A program made the translations under genes and the position numbers. A stretch of 40,087 nucleotides of DNA from Dehalococcoidia bacterium (GTDB lineage: Bacteria > Chloroflexota > Dehalococcoidia > SpSt-223): the NCBI GenBank assembly GCA_025054935.1, contig JANWZD010000019.1, positions 1 through 40,087 on the forward strand, given 5' to 3'. The notes under the pieces are model-generated. The model was not told the DNA's origin and did not search any database. It saw nothing but the letters and a program-made list of their open reading frames with translations. Positions 6,012-15,080 of the stretch are shown here, in pieces. The first letter of the stretch is position 1, and each line of letters opens with the position of its first letter.

Positions 6012-8219
6012 CTAGAGAACGAGTTCGTCCGGGCGCGCCTCGCCGACAACGAGGCCGCGCACCGGGTCGTAGCCGTCGGCGCGGATCCACTCGCCGACGC
6101 CATCCACAAGCGGGACGATAAAGTGGCGCACTTGATCGGCCGCGCGGCGGCGCAGATTGACAACAAACGGCTGCAGCGCCCGCAGGGTGTCGCGCGGGTT
6201 CCCCCGCCGCGTCCGCAGGTCGTCCACCAGCGCCCGGACGCGCGCCCGCTGCTCCGGCGTGCCGTACGACGTGATCACTACCGCCTCGGTGTCATCGTCG
6301 ATCATGCGAAACCGCCGCGCCGTCTCGGGGAAGTCATGGGAGCGCCGCGCTTCCTGCACCTGCTTCCGATCGGTTGCCAGCTCCACCACCGAAAACAGCG
6401 CCTCGTAATAGCGGCGCGCCACCGCCGGGTCGTTCGCATCGAGCGGCTCACCACCGACCAACCCTGCCGTCACCCCGGTTGCCGTTCGATACATCCCTGG
6501 CGGGAGCTTGCCCTCCGCCGGCTCGACGATCACAACCCGCCCCTCGGTCAGCCGGCCTTCGCGGTTGCAGCGGCCCGCCGCCTGGATCACCGAGTCCAGC
6601 GGACCGAATGCCCGCACGACCAGCGGAAAGTCCAAGTCGATCCCCGCCTCGACCACCTGGGTCGAGACAACACGGCACGGCGCTCCTTCCCGCAGCCGCC
6701 GCGCAATCTCTTCGATCGTGTCCTGCCGGTGCGCCCCGCACAGCAGGGTCGAAAGATGAAGCGCGTTCGGGTCGTCGAGCGCGTCCAGCAGCGCCAGCGC
6801 GTCATTCTTGGTGTTGACAACCGCCAGCGCCTGCGGCGACTCCCGCAGGATCGCCGCGATCTGGCTCCAGTCGAGCGGATGGGGATGCCACTCGTAGCGC
6901 ACCCGCCGCAGCGCGCGGAACCAGCGCGCCGGGTCCGCGCCAATATCGCGTGCGGGGAGATCGCGAAATTCGGGCAGCATCTCAAAAGCAGGCTGGGTCG
7001 CCGTCGAGAGCACGACCGTCGCGCCATAGTGCGTCACCAGTTCGCGCAGTACATCAAGCAGCGGCGTCAAGAGCGGGATCGGCAGCGCCTGCGCCTCATC
7101 GAGGAGGATCACGCTCCGCGCCAGCCGGTGGACCTTCTGCGTCTTTGACCGGCCGTTCGCAAACAGGCTCTCAAACAGCTGCACCGTCGTGGTGACGACT
7201 ACCGGCGCGTCCCAGTTCTCCGCCGCCAGCCGCTGCCAGAGGCTCCACTCGTCCCCTTCCTCACTCTCCGCGTCAGGCAGTTCGAGTGCGCTGTGATGCT
7301 CGAGCACCGCCCGATCCTGCGGCCCGGTCTCGAAGATCGAGCGGTAGACTGACGCCGTCTGCTCTGTGATGCTGATGTACGGCACCGCCACAACAACACG
7401 CCGCAGCCCATGCTGCAGCGCGTGCCGCAAAGCAAACGCCATCCCCGAGCGCGTCTTGCCGCCGCCGGTCGGCACCGCCAAGCGGAACAGTCCCGGCGGC
7501 TCCTCAGCAGCAGCAAGGCACGCCGCATACACCTCACGCCGCACTTGGTTGACAGTGGTGTTCGGAACAGCCGCCAGCAGCCGCGCTTGGTCGCGCTCGA
7601 GGCGCTCCCAGAGCGTCGCGAGCGGCAGCCACCCCGTTCGGCGGTCAGCCTGCTCCGGCTCGCGGTGCCGTTCGGTGTCGATTGAATCCGCATCGACCAG
7701 CGCCGAATAGACGAGGCGAAGGAACAGTTCCGCAGCGAGCCGATCGTTCGCCCACTCCGGCAGGCGCAGCGGCTGCGCCGGCACGAGGTCGGGCAGCAGC
7801 TCGCGCGCGCGGGCAATCGCCTCACTCGTCGCGCTGACCGTTTGCTGCTTGCTCAGCCATGCGCGGAACTCTCCCGGCGAGCGCAGTCCGCCATGATGCG
7901 CTTGGATCAGCAGCGCCGCCGCGCTCGCCTTTGCTTCCACGGCGAGGCGCGCCCCAGCGCCTTTATGGTCCGGCGCGCGAAACCGCCGCGCTTGGCGTCC
8001 CTCCCGCGCGGCTGCCTCCTCCTCTGACTCCGACCGCAGCAGATAATCCTGCCACGCCGGGTGGAACTTGCCGAGGTCATGCCAGAGCCCAGCGACATAG
8101 GCGAGGTCGCCGCCGCCGAACGGCGCAGCGAACTCCCGCGCTAACGCGGCGACCGCCCGGAGATGCGCGACGAGGTCTTGACGCTCGCCGGCGGCGTTCT
8201 TCGAATGAGCGTAGGCCAC
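6012..8219 (-). CDS. cas3: CRISPR-associated helicase-nuclease Cas3 with N-terminal HD domain
   Basis: Cas3 is recruited by target-bound Cascade and unwinds and degrades the foreign DNA. The 735-residue protein has an HD nuclease domain with His5, His47-Asp48 (WHDLGKF), DHKGAGA at 84-90 and His108-His109 (AHHGG). The SF2 helicase core follows: Walker A PTGGGKT at 250-256, the DEAQ box at 374-377 and a later STATQPAF motif. All visible catalytic residues are present. The start is GTG at 8219, preceded by GGGGAGGGACGCC. An AT-rich patch at about 8245-8285 upstream could hold its promoter. It is the first cas gene, but unlike most loci it is 558 bases from cas5c. Confidence 0.96.
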   Translation of the reverse strand: MAYAHSKNAAGERQDLVAHLRAVAALAREFAAPFGGGDLAYVAGLWHDLGKFHPAWQDYLLRSESEEEAAAREGRQARRFRAPDHKGAGARLAVEAKASAAALLIQAHHGGLRSPGEFRAWLSKQQTVSATSEAIARARELLPDLVPAQPLRLPEWANDRLAAELFLRLVYSALVDADSIDTERHREPEQADRRTGWLPLATLWERLERDQARLLAAVPNTTVNQVRREVYAACLAAAEEPPGLFRLAVPTGGGKTRSGMAFALRHALQHGLRRVVVAVPYISITEQTASVYRSIFETGPQDRAVLEHHSALELPDAESEEGDEWSLWQRLAAENWDAPVVVTTTVQLFESLFANGRSKTQKVHRLARSVILLDEAQALPIPLLTPLLDVLRELVTHYGATVVLSTATQPAFEMLPEFRDLPARDIGADPARWFRALRRVRYEWHPHPLDWSQIAAILRESPQALAVVNTKNDALALLDALDDPNALHLSTLLCGAHRQDTIEEIARRLREGAPCRVVSTQVVEAGIDLDFPLVVRAFGPLDSVIQAAGRCNREGRLTEGRVVIVEPAEGKLPPGMYRTATGVTAGLVGGEPLDANDPAVARRYYEALFSVVELATDRKQVQEARRSHDFPETARRFRMIDDDTEAVVITSYGTPEQRARVRALVDDLRTRRGNPRDTLRALQPFVVNLRRRAADQVRHFIVPLVDGVGEWIRADGYDPVRGLVVGEARPDELVL

Positions 8220-8477
8220 GGCGTCCCTCCCCGACGAGGCTGCGCGCGTGTGATTGTACTATTATCGAAATCAAGAGAAAACATTGCCGGCAGCGCTTTC
8301 AGACCCTTCCGCGCAGCGAGCCGCTCTCCACAGCGCCGGGCGAGACCGCTGCTTAGCGCGCCCCGCCCCAGCGTCGCGCGGTCATGCCGCTCTCCACAAC
8401 GGCAGCGCTGCGCGGCGAGGCAGACAACACCGCGCTCATATCAATTTGAGGCTCCGCAAAGAACGCTGCCGAAGCCG

Positions 8478-9446
8478 CTACGGCACGCTCAGGACGATCT
8501 TTCCGAAATGCGTCCGTTCTGCCACCAGCCGGTGCGCCTCATCCACCCGCTCGAGCGGCAGCACCCGGTCGACCACCGGCTTGAAAAGACCATTAGCGAA
8601 AAGCGGAAGCGCAACCCGCTTGAACGTCTCCATCGTCTCCTGCACGAAGCGCCTGCTCGACGTAATACTGAAGCTGAGCAGCCGCAGGTTCCGGGCGCCA
8701 ATGTTGAGATCGAGAGGGAGCGTCCGGCCGCCCGTGCTTCCGAAGAGCAGCACCGTGCCCTCCTCTCCCATCGCCGCGATCGTCTTGGCGCCCTGCTCGC
8801 CCCCGATCGTCAGCATGCTGACATCCGCGCCATGCCCCCCCGTATCGTGGCGCACCCGCGCCGGCACATCGTCTGTCAGATAGTTGTAAGCGGCATTGGC
8901 CCCCCACTCGAGCGCCTTTGCCACCTTCTCGTCGCGGCTCGCGGTGCCAGCTACCCATGCGCCCCGCCAGCGCGCAATTTGGAGCGCCGCGCTCCCAACA
9001 CTGCTCGCAATTCCTTCGATCAGCACCCGCTGCCCCGGCTGCACATCCGCCAGCGTGATCAGCCCATGCCACGCCGTCTGCCAGCCGACCGGGATCGCCG
9101 CCCCTTCCTCAAAGCTGAGCCGCTCCGGCAGCGGCAGCAGATGCGCCGCCTCGAAGACGACAAACTGCGCATGCGAGCCGCGCGCCCGCCCAAACACCCG
9201 GTCTCCCGGCCGAAACGCCGTCACGCCCGGGCCAACCGCCTCGACCACCCCCGCCGACTCCATCCCCATCACGAACGGGACCGTCTGCCCCCCATACTCG
9301 CCGCTCCGCATCCGCGTTTCGGCGAAATTAACCCCAGACGCCTTCACCCGCACGAGGACTTGCCCCGGCCCCGGCTCCGGCATCGGCAAATCGACAATCT
9401 CCATCGCCTCAATCGGGCCAAATTCACGCACGTAGACCGCTTTCAT
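8478..9446 (-). CDS. Quinone-oxidoreductase-like, zinc-independent MDR family NAD(P)H oxidoreductase
   Basis: The 322-residue product starts MKAVYVREFGPIEAMEI and has the medium-chain reductase layout: an N-terminal GroES-like domain (GQVLVRVKASGVNFAETRMR; VMGMESAGVVEAVGPGV) and a Rossmann domain with the nucleotide-binding loop IEGIASSVGSAALQIA at about 145-160. The structural-zinc cysteines of alcohol dehydrogenases are absent, which points to the zeta-crystallin/quinone oxidoreductase branch using NADPH. Substrate is unknown. The ATG at 9446 has AGGA nearby. It stands alone: the nearest genes are cas3, more than 250 bases away, and a flavin oxidoreductase 700 bases upstream. Confidence 0.85.
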   Translation of the reverse strand: MKAVYVREFGPIEAMEIVDLPMPEPGPGQVLVRVKASGVNFAETRMRSGEYGGQTVPFVMGMESAGVVEAVGPGVTAFRPGDRVFGRARGSHAQFVVFEAAHLLPLPERLSFEEGAAIPVGWQTAWHGLITLADVQPGQRVLIEGIASSVGSAALQIARWRGAWVAGTASRDEKVAKALEWGANAAYNYLTDDVPARVRHDTGGHGADVSMLTIGGEQGAKTIAAMGEEGTVLLFGSTGGRTLPLDLNIGARNLRLLSFSITSSRRFVQETMETFKRVALPLFANGLFKPVVDRVLPLERVDEAHRLVAERTHFGKIVLSVP

Positions 9447-10151
9447 CGTCCTGCCTGCTCTCGAGATACGCGCGCGGACGACCCGCGCGGCGCCGCCGCG
9501 CCCAGCACGATGATCAGGCTCCAGCGCAAGCGCCCCGCCGGGTCGCGCAGCGAGAACGCGCTGTGCGCCCGCGCCGCGCCGAATCGCACATTCTCTCCCC
9601 GCCCGCTCGGCAACTCCTCCCGGCTCACCCGAGCAGCGTCCGCTCTCCAGCGGGCCCGGCCGCCGTCTCGCCGATCAGGGCGAGCATTCTCACAAGGCCG
9701 CTCCCGATCACCCCATTCGCCACGCGGCGCCTCCTAGCGAACGCGCGGCACTGCTGCGGCAAGAAAGCACGGCGCTCACGGGGACGACCCACCACGCCCT
9801 CCTGGGCCGCCAGAGCGTGCCGCCCGCCCGCCAGCCCAACGAGCAGTCCCCAGCAATGGCCGACTTCACCAGTCGGCAACCCCAGCCAAGCGGCCAGCCG
9901 CTATCGCGCAAAAGCGCGATGAGCGCCCCGAACGAGTCCCAAGGGAGCTCTCGAGAAGCCCGTCAAAGGGCCTCAGCACGGCGCGTCTCCAGCGACAGCG
10001 GTGCATTTCGTCCCGGACCGGGCTGACGCCGAGGCCGGTGCCCACCCCACGCCCCTTCTCATCAGCAAAATCGCGGCGAGACCAGCCGCCAAGAAGCTGA
10101 CGAGGGCGTGCATCAGCTGCGGCAGCCAGTATAGCACACGCGTTCGTCAGC
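9447..10151. other. Gene-free stretch, possibly a decayed gene
   Basis: No intact gene is convincing here. On the minus strand a short hydrophobic segment near 10060-10115 (HALVSFLAAGLAAILL) and another near 9450-9530 (RWSLIIVLGAAA) resemble membrane-protein fragments, but they are in different frames and broken by stops. This could be a decayed membrane-protein gene or chance in GC-rich sequence. A TATACT hexamer on the minus strand lies near 10130. Confidence 0.4.
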
Positions 10152-11240
10152 TCAGTCGAGCCGCGGAATGACCTCCTCGATGAGCAGCTTCATCTGCTTC
10201 TCGGCGAACGAGCGTCGCATCCCGTGGTTGGAAACGCTCGTCGAGACATGACGAATGCCCGTCTCCTCCTCCAGGGCGCGCAGCGCGTCCACCACGTCAT
10301 CGGGCGTCCCGCAGATCACGTGGGCGAGGTCCTTCCCCGGCGTCGACGATTTCCACCCCTGCCGAAACGTTTCGGCCGTCGCCGGGACCCACGGGTCGAA
10401 AAAGGAGCGGTCCTCGACCGGCTTCGAATAGCGGAACCACGCTTCATCGGCCTCCGCCATGCTCCGATACACTTCCTCTTCCGCTTCCGCGCGGCTGTCA
10501 GAGACCGCGATCTTCCGCGTGCATTTCGCCTCGCCCGCGAGCGCCTCGATCGTCTCCTCCGGCAGTCCCGCCTCAGCACACAATTCCCGGAAGGTCGCAA
10601 GCTGCTGCTTCAGCACCGCCGGCGCATCGATCCCGAGGATCGGCGCCGCGCGAAAGGCGACGGCCTGCCGCATCGACCACTCGGAGGTTGTTACCATATG
10701 CAGCGGCGGGCTCGGTCGTTGGTAGGGACCGGGCGTAATATAAAGGAAGGGCGTCTTCCAGACCTTCCCCTGAAACTCGACTGGCTCCCCCCGCAGAGCG
10801 GTCGTGATGATGGTGAGCGCTTCAACGAAGGAGTCGCGCTCGGTCTCGCGAGTGACCCCAAAGGCAGCGAATTCAATGTTGGTGTGTCCCCGCCCGACAC
10901 CGACCCGCAGCCGGCCCTTGCTCAGATGATCAACCCACATCATCTCTTCTGCGAGCAGAACGGGATGGTGCATCGGCAGGAGCGCGATCCCATAGGCAAG
11001 CCCAATCCGGCGGGTGATCGACGCCATGTAGGCGAGGATGACCGACGGCGCGCTCGCCGACGAGTGATGCGAAAAGTGATGCTCCGTCAGCCAGAGATTT
11101 TCGAAGCCGCCGATGTCGGCCATCTGCGCTTGCCACATCAGATGCTCGATCTCGCTATGCCAGTCCTCGAGGATATGCTTCGGACGAGTATCGCCGTCCG
11201 CCTGCGTTCGCCAAAGCGTTGTTCCGATGCTCAGCTTCAT
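10152..11240 (-). CDS. LLM-class flavin-dependent oxidoreductase (bacterial luciferase-like)
   Basis: The 362-residue protein belongs to the luciferase-like monooxygenase fold, a TIM barrel using FMN or F420. The N-terminus is MKLSIGTTLW. FENLWLTEHHF, the strand LAYGIALLPMHHPVLLAEEMMWVDHLSKGRLRVGVGRGH and FQGKVWKTPFLYITPGPYQ are typical family segments. The C-terminus, DVVDALRALEEETGIRHVSTSV, is the usual substrate-side region. An upstream in-frame start eight codons earlier exists, but the ATG at 11240 follows GGAGGGA with good spacing. A TATGAT hexamer at 11260-11265 could be its -10. It is divergent from the amidohydrolase at 11300. The substrate cannot be told. Confidence 0.9.
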   Translation of the reverse strand: MKLSIGTTLWRTQADGDTRPKHILEDWHSEIEHLMWQAQMADIGGFENLWLTEHHFSHHSSASAPSVILAYMASITRRIGLAYGIALLPMHHPVLLAEEMMWVDHLSKGRLRVGVGRGHTNIEFAAFGVTRETERDSFVEALTIITTALRGEPVEFQGKVWKTPFLYITPGPYQRPSPPLHMVTTSEWSMRQAVAFRAAPILGIDAPAVLKQQLATFRELCAEAGLPEETIEALAGEAKCTRKIAVSDSRAEAEEEVYRSMAEADEAWFRYSKPVEDRSFFDPWVPATAETFRQGWKSSTPGKDLAHVICGTPDDVVDALRALEEETGIRHVSTSVSNHGMRRSFAEKQMKLLIEEVIPRLD

Positions 11241-11299
11241 CGCATCCCTCCGCGCTGCCATCATAGCGCGATGCGCGAGCGGAGGGAGAAGGAGGCCCC

Positions 11300-12691
11300 T
11301 TGCCCGAGCATGTTGATCTCCTCGTTCGCGGCGGCCTGACCATCACCGTCGACCCCGAGCGGCGCGTCTTCCGTCGCGGCTACCTTGCCGTCAAAGACGG
11401 GCGGATCGTCGGCGTTGGCCGCGACGCTGACTGCCCGTTCACTGCGGATGAAACTATCGACGCGAGCGAGCGGATCCTCCTGCCCGGCTTTGTTAGCGCG
11501 CACTGCCATCTCATCGGCGGCTACGTCCGCGGCGTCGGCGCCGACCGTGTCGTTCAGGTCGGCAGTTCAGCAGCGATGATGATCTCGGCGCGGCTGCGCC
11601 AAGCGATGGACGGGGCAGCATGCTATGCCGGCGCGCGGCTGGCGATCCTAGAACTGCAGAAATCCGGGGTCACCACCTTCGCCGACAGCCAGCCCGCGCT
11701 CGCCGGCAAGGAGGAGATGCTCGACGGCACGCTCCACGCTATCACCGAGTCGGGCGCGCGCTGCCTGTTCACTCGCGCTTCCCAGAACCGCACGGACTTC
11801 CTCGACCCGCGCTACCATGACTCGATCGACCGGGCGATCCCCGAGCTTGAGCGGCTGACCGACCGCTGGGCAAGCGACCGGATCGAAATCGCCGCCGAGG
11901 CGCAGGCGCTCCACCGCGTCGAAGAGGATCTGCTCAAGGCGCTCGCCCGCTGGAGCCGCGAGCGGGGCGTCCACTTCGCGATGCATCTCTCCTACAGCCG
12001 CGAGGCGGCCGCCCATGCGGTCGAGCGCTTCGGGCGGCCGCTCATGCTCCTGCTCGACGAGTGGGGCGTCCTCGACCAGCGCTTTCTCGGCTTCCACCCG
12101 GTCTGGCTTTCGGAGGAAGAGATCGCCGTCATCGCTCAGCGCGACGCTGGCGTCGCCTATTGCCCCGTTGACAATATGCTGATCGCTTCCGGCGTCGCGC
12201 CTGTCCGCGCGCTGCTAGAGGCCGGCGTCCGCCTCGGCCTCGGCCTCGATCAGCCTAACGACAGTCACAATTTCTTCGAGCTGATGAAAGTCAGTCTCCT
12301 GCTCCAGCGCGTTCACTCCCTCGACCCCACCTTTGGCTCGCCGGAGCTGGCGATCGAACTCGGCACCCTCGGCGGCGCGCGGGCGCTCCACCGCGAGGCC
12401 GAGATCGGCTCGCTCGAAGTCGGCAAGGCGGCAGATTTCATTCTCCTCGACATTCGTCGGCCGCCGCTCAACCCTCCCCCGGGACGGCTCTCGAACATTG
12501 TGCTGGCGGCCTCTCCTGCCGAGGTGGAGAGCGTCTACGTCGGCGGCGAGGCGATCATCCGCGCGGGGCGCCATCTCCGCTGGGATGAGGACGAGGTCGT
12601 GCTCGAGGCAAACCGGATGATGGCGCAGGTCGCCGCCCGCGCCGAGCTTGGCGAGGAAATCGTCCCCTTCACCCGCTGGCCGGTTCTGTAG
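11300..12691 (+). CDS. Metal-dependent amidohydrolase, TRZ/ATZ-cytosine deaminase group
   Basis: This 463-residue hydrolase has the N- and C-terminal composite beta domain of the amidohydrolase superfamily (DLLVRGGLTITVDPERRVF; VKDGRIVGVG). The metal motif is SAHCHL with His68 and His70. Further ligands fit MHLS, GFHPVWLSEEE, which aligns with the HCVHLSD segment of the family, and Asp in LGLGLDQPNDSHNFFELMK. Family members deaminate or hydrolyse N-heterocycles, but the substrate is unknown. The start is TTG at 11300, preceded by GGAGG at 11291; no in-frame ATG fits the family N-terminus. It is divergent from the flavin oxidoreductase, 59 bases away, so the two may share a regulatory region. 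Confidence 0.88.
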   Translation: MPEHVDLLVRGGLTITVDPERRVFRRGYLAVKDGRIVGVGRDADCPFTADETIDASERILLPGFVSAHCHLIGGYVRGVGADRVVQVGSSAAMMISARLRQAMDGAACYAGARLAILELQKSGVTTFADSQPALAGKEEMLDGTLHAITESGARCLFTRASQNRTDFLDPRYHDSIDRAIPELERLTDRWASDRIEIAAEAQALHRVEEDLLKALARWSRERGVHFAMHLSYSREAAAHAVERFGRPLMLLLDEWGVLDQRFLGFHPVWLSEEEIAVIAQRDAGVAYCPVDNMLIASGVAPVRALLEAGVRLGLGLDQPNDSHNFFELMKVSLLLQRVHSLDPTFGSPELAIELGTLGGARALHREAEIGSLEVGKAADFILLDIRRPPLNPPPGRLSNIVLAASPAEVESVYVGGEAIIRAGRHLRWDEDEVVLEANRMMAQVAARAELGEEIVPFTRWPVL

Positions 12692-12741
12692 CCTCGGGCC
12701 GAAACCGCCGCCCCACCTCGCCCTAGCGTAGTGAGCAGCTA

Positions 12742-13164
12742 TTAAAAGGAAGGCGGCTCTGGCGCGCCAGCCGCTCGGCCCGGACGCAGAACGACCGTCT
12801 TGAAGAGATGGTCGAGCGCTGCGGCAGGGTCGTCGCAGAGGCCGCTATGCACCGGGCCAGGCTGGAGGACCGTGCTTGACGGCGCGACCAGCCAGTGAAA
12901 CCGCTCTGCGGGCGCAAGCCGCGCGATTGCTCCCGCCGCTCGGTCGCCCGCTGCAATCCGTTCGAACGCCTCAAGATACTGCTGAATCAGGTCGGGGTCG
13001 CAGTCCGGCGCCAGCACCGCAAGACAGCGCCGGTCCAACCAGGTGCGAGCAGCGAGGAAGCGGCGCGTCCGGCAGAGCAGCACGACCCCCACGTTGAAGC
13101 ACTCGCCCCGCTCGACCGACGGCACCACCTTCAGCACAGAATAGTGAAACACTTCACGGCCGGG
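12742..13164 (-). CDS. DUF3037 protein, partner of the HipA-like kinase
   Basis: The 140-residue protein carries the DUF3037 signatures YSVLKVVPSVERGECFNVGV near the start and SSTVLQPGPVHSGLCDDP near the end. No biochemical role is established for this family, but it is often encoded next to HipA-like kinase genes, as here. The frame is open to a TTG at 13185. I prefer the GTG at 13164 because it follows GGAGG by six bases. Its first 11 bases overlap the end of the kinase gene, so the two are probably translated together. Confidence 0.85.
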   Translation of the reverse strand, partial: PGREVFHYSVLKVVPSVERGECFNVGVVLLCRTRRFLAARTWLDRRCLAVLAPDCDPDLIQQYLEAFERIAAGDRAAGAIARLAPAERFHWLVAPSSTVLQPGPVHSGLCDDPAAALDHLFKTVVLRPGRAAGAPEPPSF

Positions 13165-13927
13165 CACGCTCGGCCTCCGCCACAAACGGGCGCGGTGGAG
13201 CGAGACGCGTCAGCAAATAGTCCAGATACGCTCGGCGGCGCGCTGCCGGGTCGTCCTCCGCATGCTCCATCAGCCAAGCGTCCGGGACAGCGGCGAGGAT
13301 GGCCGCAAGCATCGTCGCCTCAATTCGCGGCGCAAGACGCGCATCAGCTTCCTCAATCGAGGCGGCGAAGGGGAGCAGGACATGCTCGCGGATGAGCGTG
13401 AAGGGCCGACGCGCATGCTCGGCCGGACGCTGCCACGTGTAGTGAATGGAGAGCGCTGCGCCGTGGTCGATCAGCCACACCCGCCCGTGCCAGACAAGCA
13501 GATTCGGGTTGCGGGGCGTACGATCGACGTTCATCACGAGCGCGTCGAACCAGACGACATCGGCAGCGAAGCGCGGGTCAGGCACGGGGCGCACCGCCGG
13601 GCTGAAGGGCAGCGCGCCGGGCAGGAAATCGATCCCGACATTCAGCCCCGGGCTGCGCTCTAGGAGCTCTTTGACCTCAGCGTCCGGCTCGGCGGCACCG
13701 AGAGCGGGGTCAAGGTCGACGAGAACGATCTCGGGCACCGGCAGGCCAAGGGCCCGGCCGATTTCGCCGGCAACCAGTTCGGCGATCAGCGCCTTCGCTC
13801 CCTGTCCAGCACCTCGGAACTTCAGCACGTACAGGCCGTCATCATCCGCCTCGACGAGCCCGGGCAGCGAGCCGCCCTCCCGCAGCGGGGTGACATAGCG
13901 GGTAGCAGTGACCGTTCGGAGCATCAT
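13154..13927 (-). CDS. HipA-like kinase domain protein
   Basis: The 257-residue protein resembles the kinase part of HipA, a Ser/Thr protein kinase of toxin-antitoxin origin, without the N-terminal HipA extension. Visible kinase features are YVLKFRGAGQGAKALIAELVAGEIGRALG (nucleotide-side lysine and glutamate), the catalytic loop MNVDRTPRNPNLL and the metal-binding LIDHGAAL in place of a DFG motif. No HipB-type helix-turn-helix antitoxin lies beside it; its only partner is the overlapping DUF3037 gene. No strong ribosome binding site precedes the ATG at 13927 (another ATG follows at once), so the message may be leaderless. Function is not known. Confidence 0.85.
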   Translation of the reverse strand: MMLRTVTATRYVTPLREGGSLPGLVEADDDGLYVLKFRGAGQGAKALIAELVAGEIGRALGLPVPEIVLVDLDPALGAAEPDAEVKELLERSPGLNVGIDFLPGALPFSPAVRPVPDPRFAADVVWFDALVMNVDRTPRNPNLLVWHGRVWLIDHGAALSIHYTWQRPAEHARRPFTLIREHVLLPFAASIEEADARLAPRIEATMLAAILAAVPDAWLMEHAEDDPAARRRAYLDYLLTRLAPPRPFVAEAERARP

Positions 13928-13986
13928 CAGGAGCGTAGCACGCCGCGGCGCGGCGCGCTTGGTATGCTCGACACGGAGGAAAGACC

Positions 13987-14931
13987 ATGGCTCACGCTCG
14001 CCCCCTTTCGCGCACCATGCTCGACGACCTCGTCACCCGCTGTTCCAACTGGGGCCGCTGGGGGCCAGACGACCAGCGCGGAACGCTCAACTTCTTGCGC
14101 CCAGAGCAGGTTCGCCGCGCCGCCGCCCTCGTTCGCGACGGCATAACTGTCTCGTGCGCCTTGCCGCTCGCCACGAGACCGGGCCCCCAGAACCCGTTTC
14201 CTGTTCTTCATCATATGCTCGGCGACGGCGACCTCGAGAACGCCAGCGGCGCGACCGACTGGTTTGCCCTCGCTCCCCACGGGTCGACAATCACGCACCT
14301 CGATGCGCTCTGCCACATCTTTTATCAAGGAAGGATGTACAATGGCCGGTCCGCCTCGATGGTCACCGTGCGCGGCGCGGGCGCCGGAGCGATAGACACC
14401 GTGCGCGACGGGATTGTCGGTCGCGGCGTGCTGCTCGACATTCCACGCCAGCGCGGCGTCCAGTGGCTGGAGCCGGGCGAGGCGATCACCGTGGAAGACC
14501 TCGAGCGTGCCGCGGCGGCGGAAGGCGTCGCGCTCGAGGACGGTGATCTGCTGCTGGTCCGCACGGGCCGCCACGCCCGCGCCCGCGCCGGTGTTGCGCC
14601 GCCGCCGCCGCTTCCCGGCCCCCTTCCCATGCTGCCGCTTGCCGGGCTGGAATGGACAACACTGCCCTGGCTGCACGAGCGGAAGATTGCCCTCCTCGGA
14701 GGGGACAACTACAGCGACTGCGTGCCATCCGGCTTCGAAGGACCGCAGGGACTGCCGATCCACACGGTCGGCATCGTCGCGATGGGGCTCCACCTGCTCG
14801 ATAACGCCGACTTGGAGGCACTCGCCGCCGCTTGCGCCGAGCGCGGCCGGTGGGAGTTCCAGCTCATCATCGCGCCGCTCATCCTCGAAGGCGGGACAGC
14901 TTCACCCGTGAACCCGCTGGCAGTCTTCTAG
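13987..14931 (+). CDS. Cyclase family metal-dependent hydrolase (kynurenine formamidase-like)
   Basis: The 314-residue product has the family metal motif HLDALCH (His104, Asp106, His110) and the substrate-side GTLNFL near residue 33. Members include kynurenine formamidase and isatin hydrolase, which open cyclic or formyl amides; the substrate here cannot be predicted. The C-terminal half has the typical LPWLHERKIALLGGDNYSD and IHTVGIVAMGLHLLDN segments. The ATG at 13987 follows GGAGGAAAGACC, and a TATGCT hexamer at 13963-13968 could be its -10. It is divergent from the HipA-like gene. Confidence 0.88.
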   Translation: MAHARPLSRTMLDDLVTRCSNWGRWGPDDQRGTLNFLRPEQVRRAAALVRDGITVSCALPLATRPGPQNPFPVLHHMLGDGDLENASGATDWFALAPHGSTITHLDALCHIFYQGRMYNGRSASMVTVRGAGAGAIDTVRDGIVGRGVLLDIPRQRGVQWLEPGEAITVEDLERAAAAEGVALEDGDLLLVRTGRHARARAGVAPPPPLPGPLPMLPLAGLEWTTLPWLHERKIALLGGDNYSDCVPSGFEGPQGLPIHTVGIVAMGLHLLDNADLEALAAACAERGRWEFQLIIAPLILEGGTASPVNPLAVF

Positions 14932-14944
14932 GCGCCGAAAATCG

Positions 14945-14974
14945 TTGACAGCAGAGCGGAGCAGGCGATATACA
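14945..14974 (+). promoter_or_regulatory. Strong sigma70-type promoter for the ABC binding lipoprotein
   Basis: A perfect -35 TTGACA at 14945-14950 and a -10 TATACA at 14969-14974 are separated by 18 bases. They lie about 110 bases before the start of the lipoprotein gene and 14 bases after the cyclase stop, which leaves an untranslated leader of roughly 100 bases. Confidence 0.75.
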
Positions 14975-15080
14975 GCATGGAGCGTCCGGTGTTCCTCACG
15001 TCAGTTTTCCGGGCGCGGAATTTCAGTACGCCTCGCTCCCGTGTCAGAAGTGGTCGAGGATGAGACGCAAGGAGGACCGC

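Noticed and set aside
5605-6090. Minus-strand open frame of 161 codons between cas3 and cas5c
   Set aside because: It overlaps the end of cas3, has biased Arg/Ser composition and no homology-like motif; not a credible anti-CRISPR or cas accessory gene.
13150-13165. GTGAAACACTTCAC-like palindrome, compared with parS
   Set aside because: It matches only half of the parS consensus, and lies inside the overlap of the HipA-like and DUF3037 genes.
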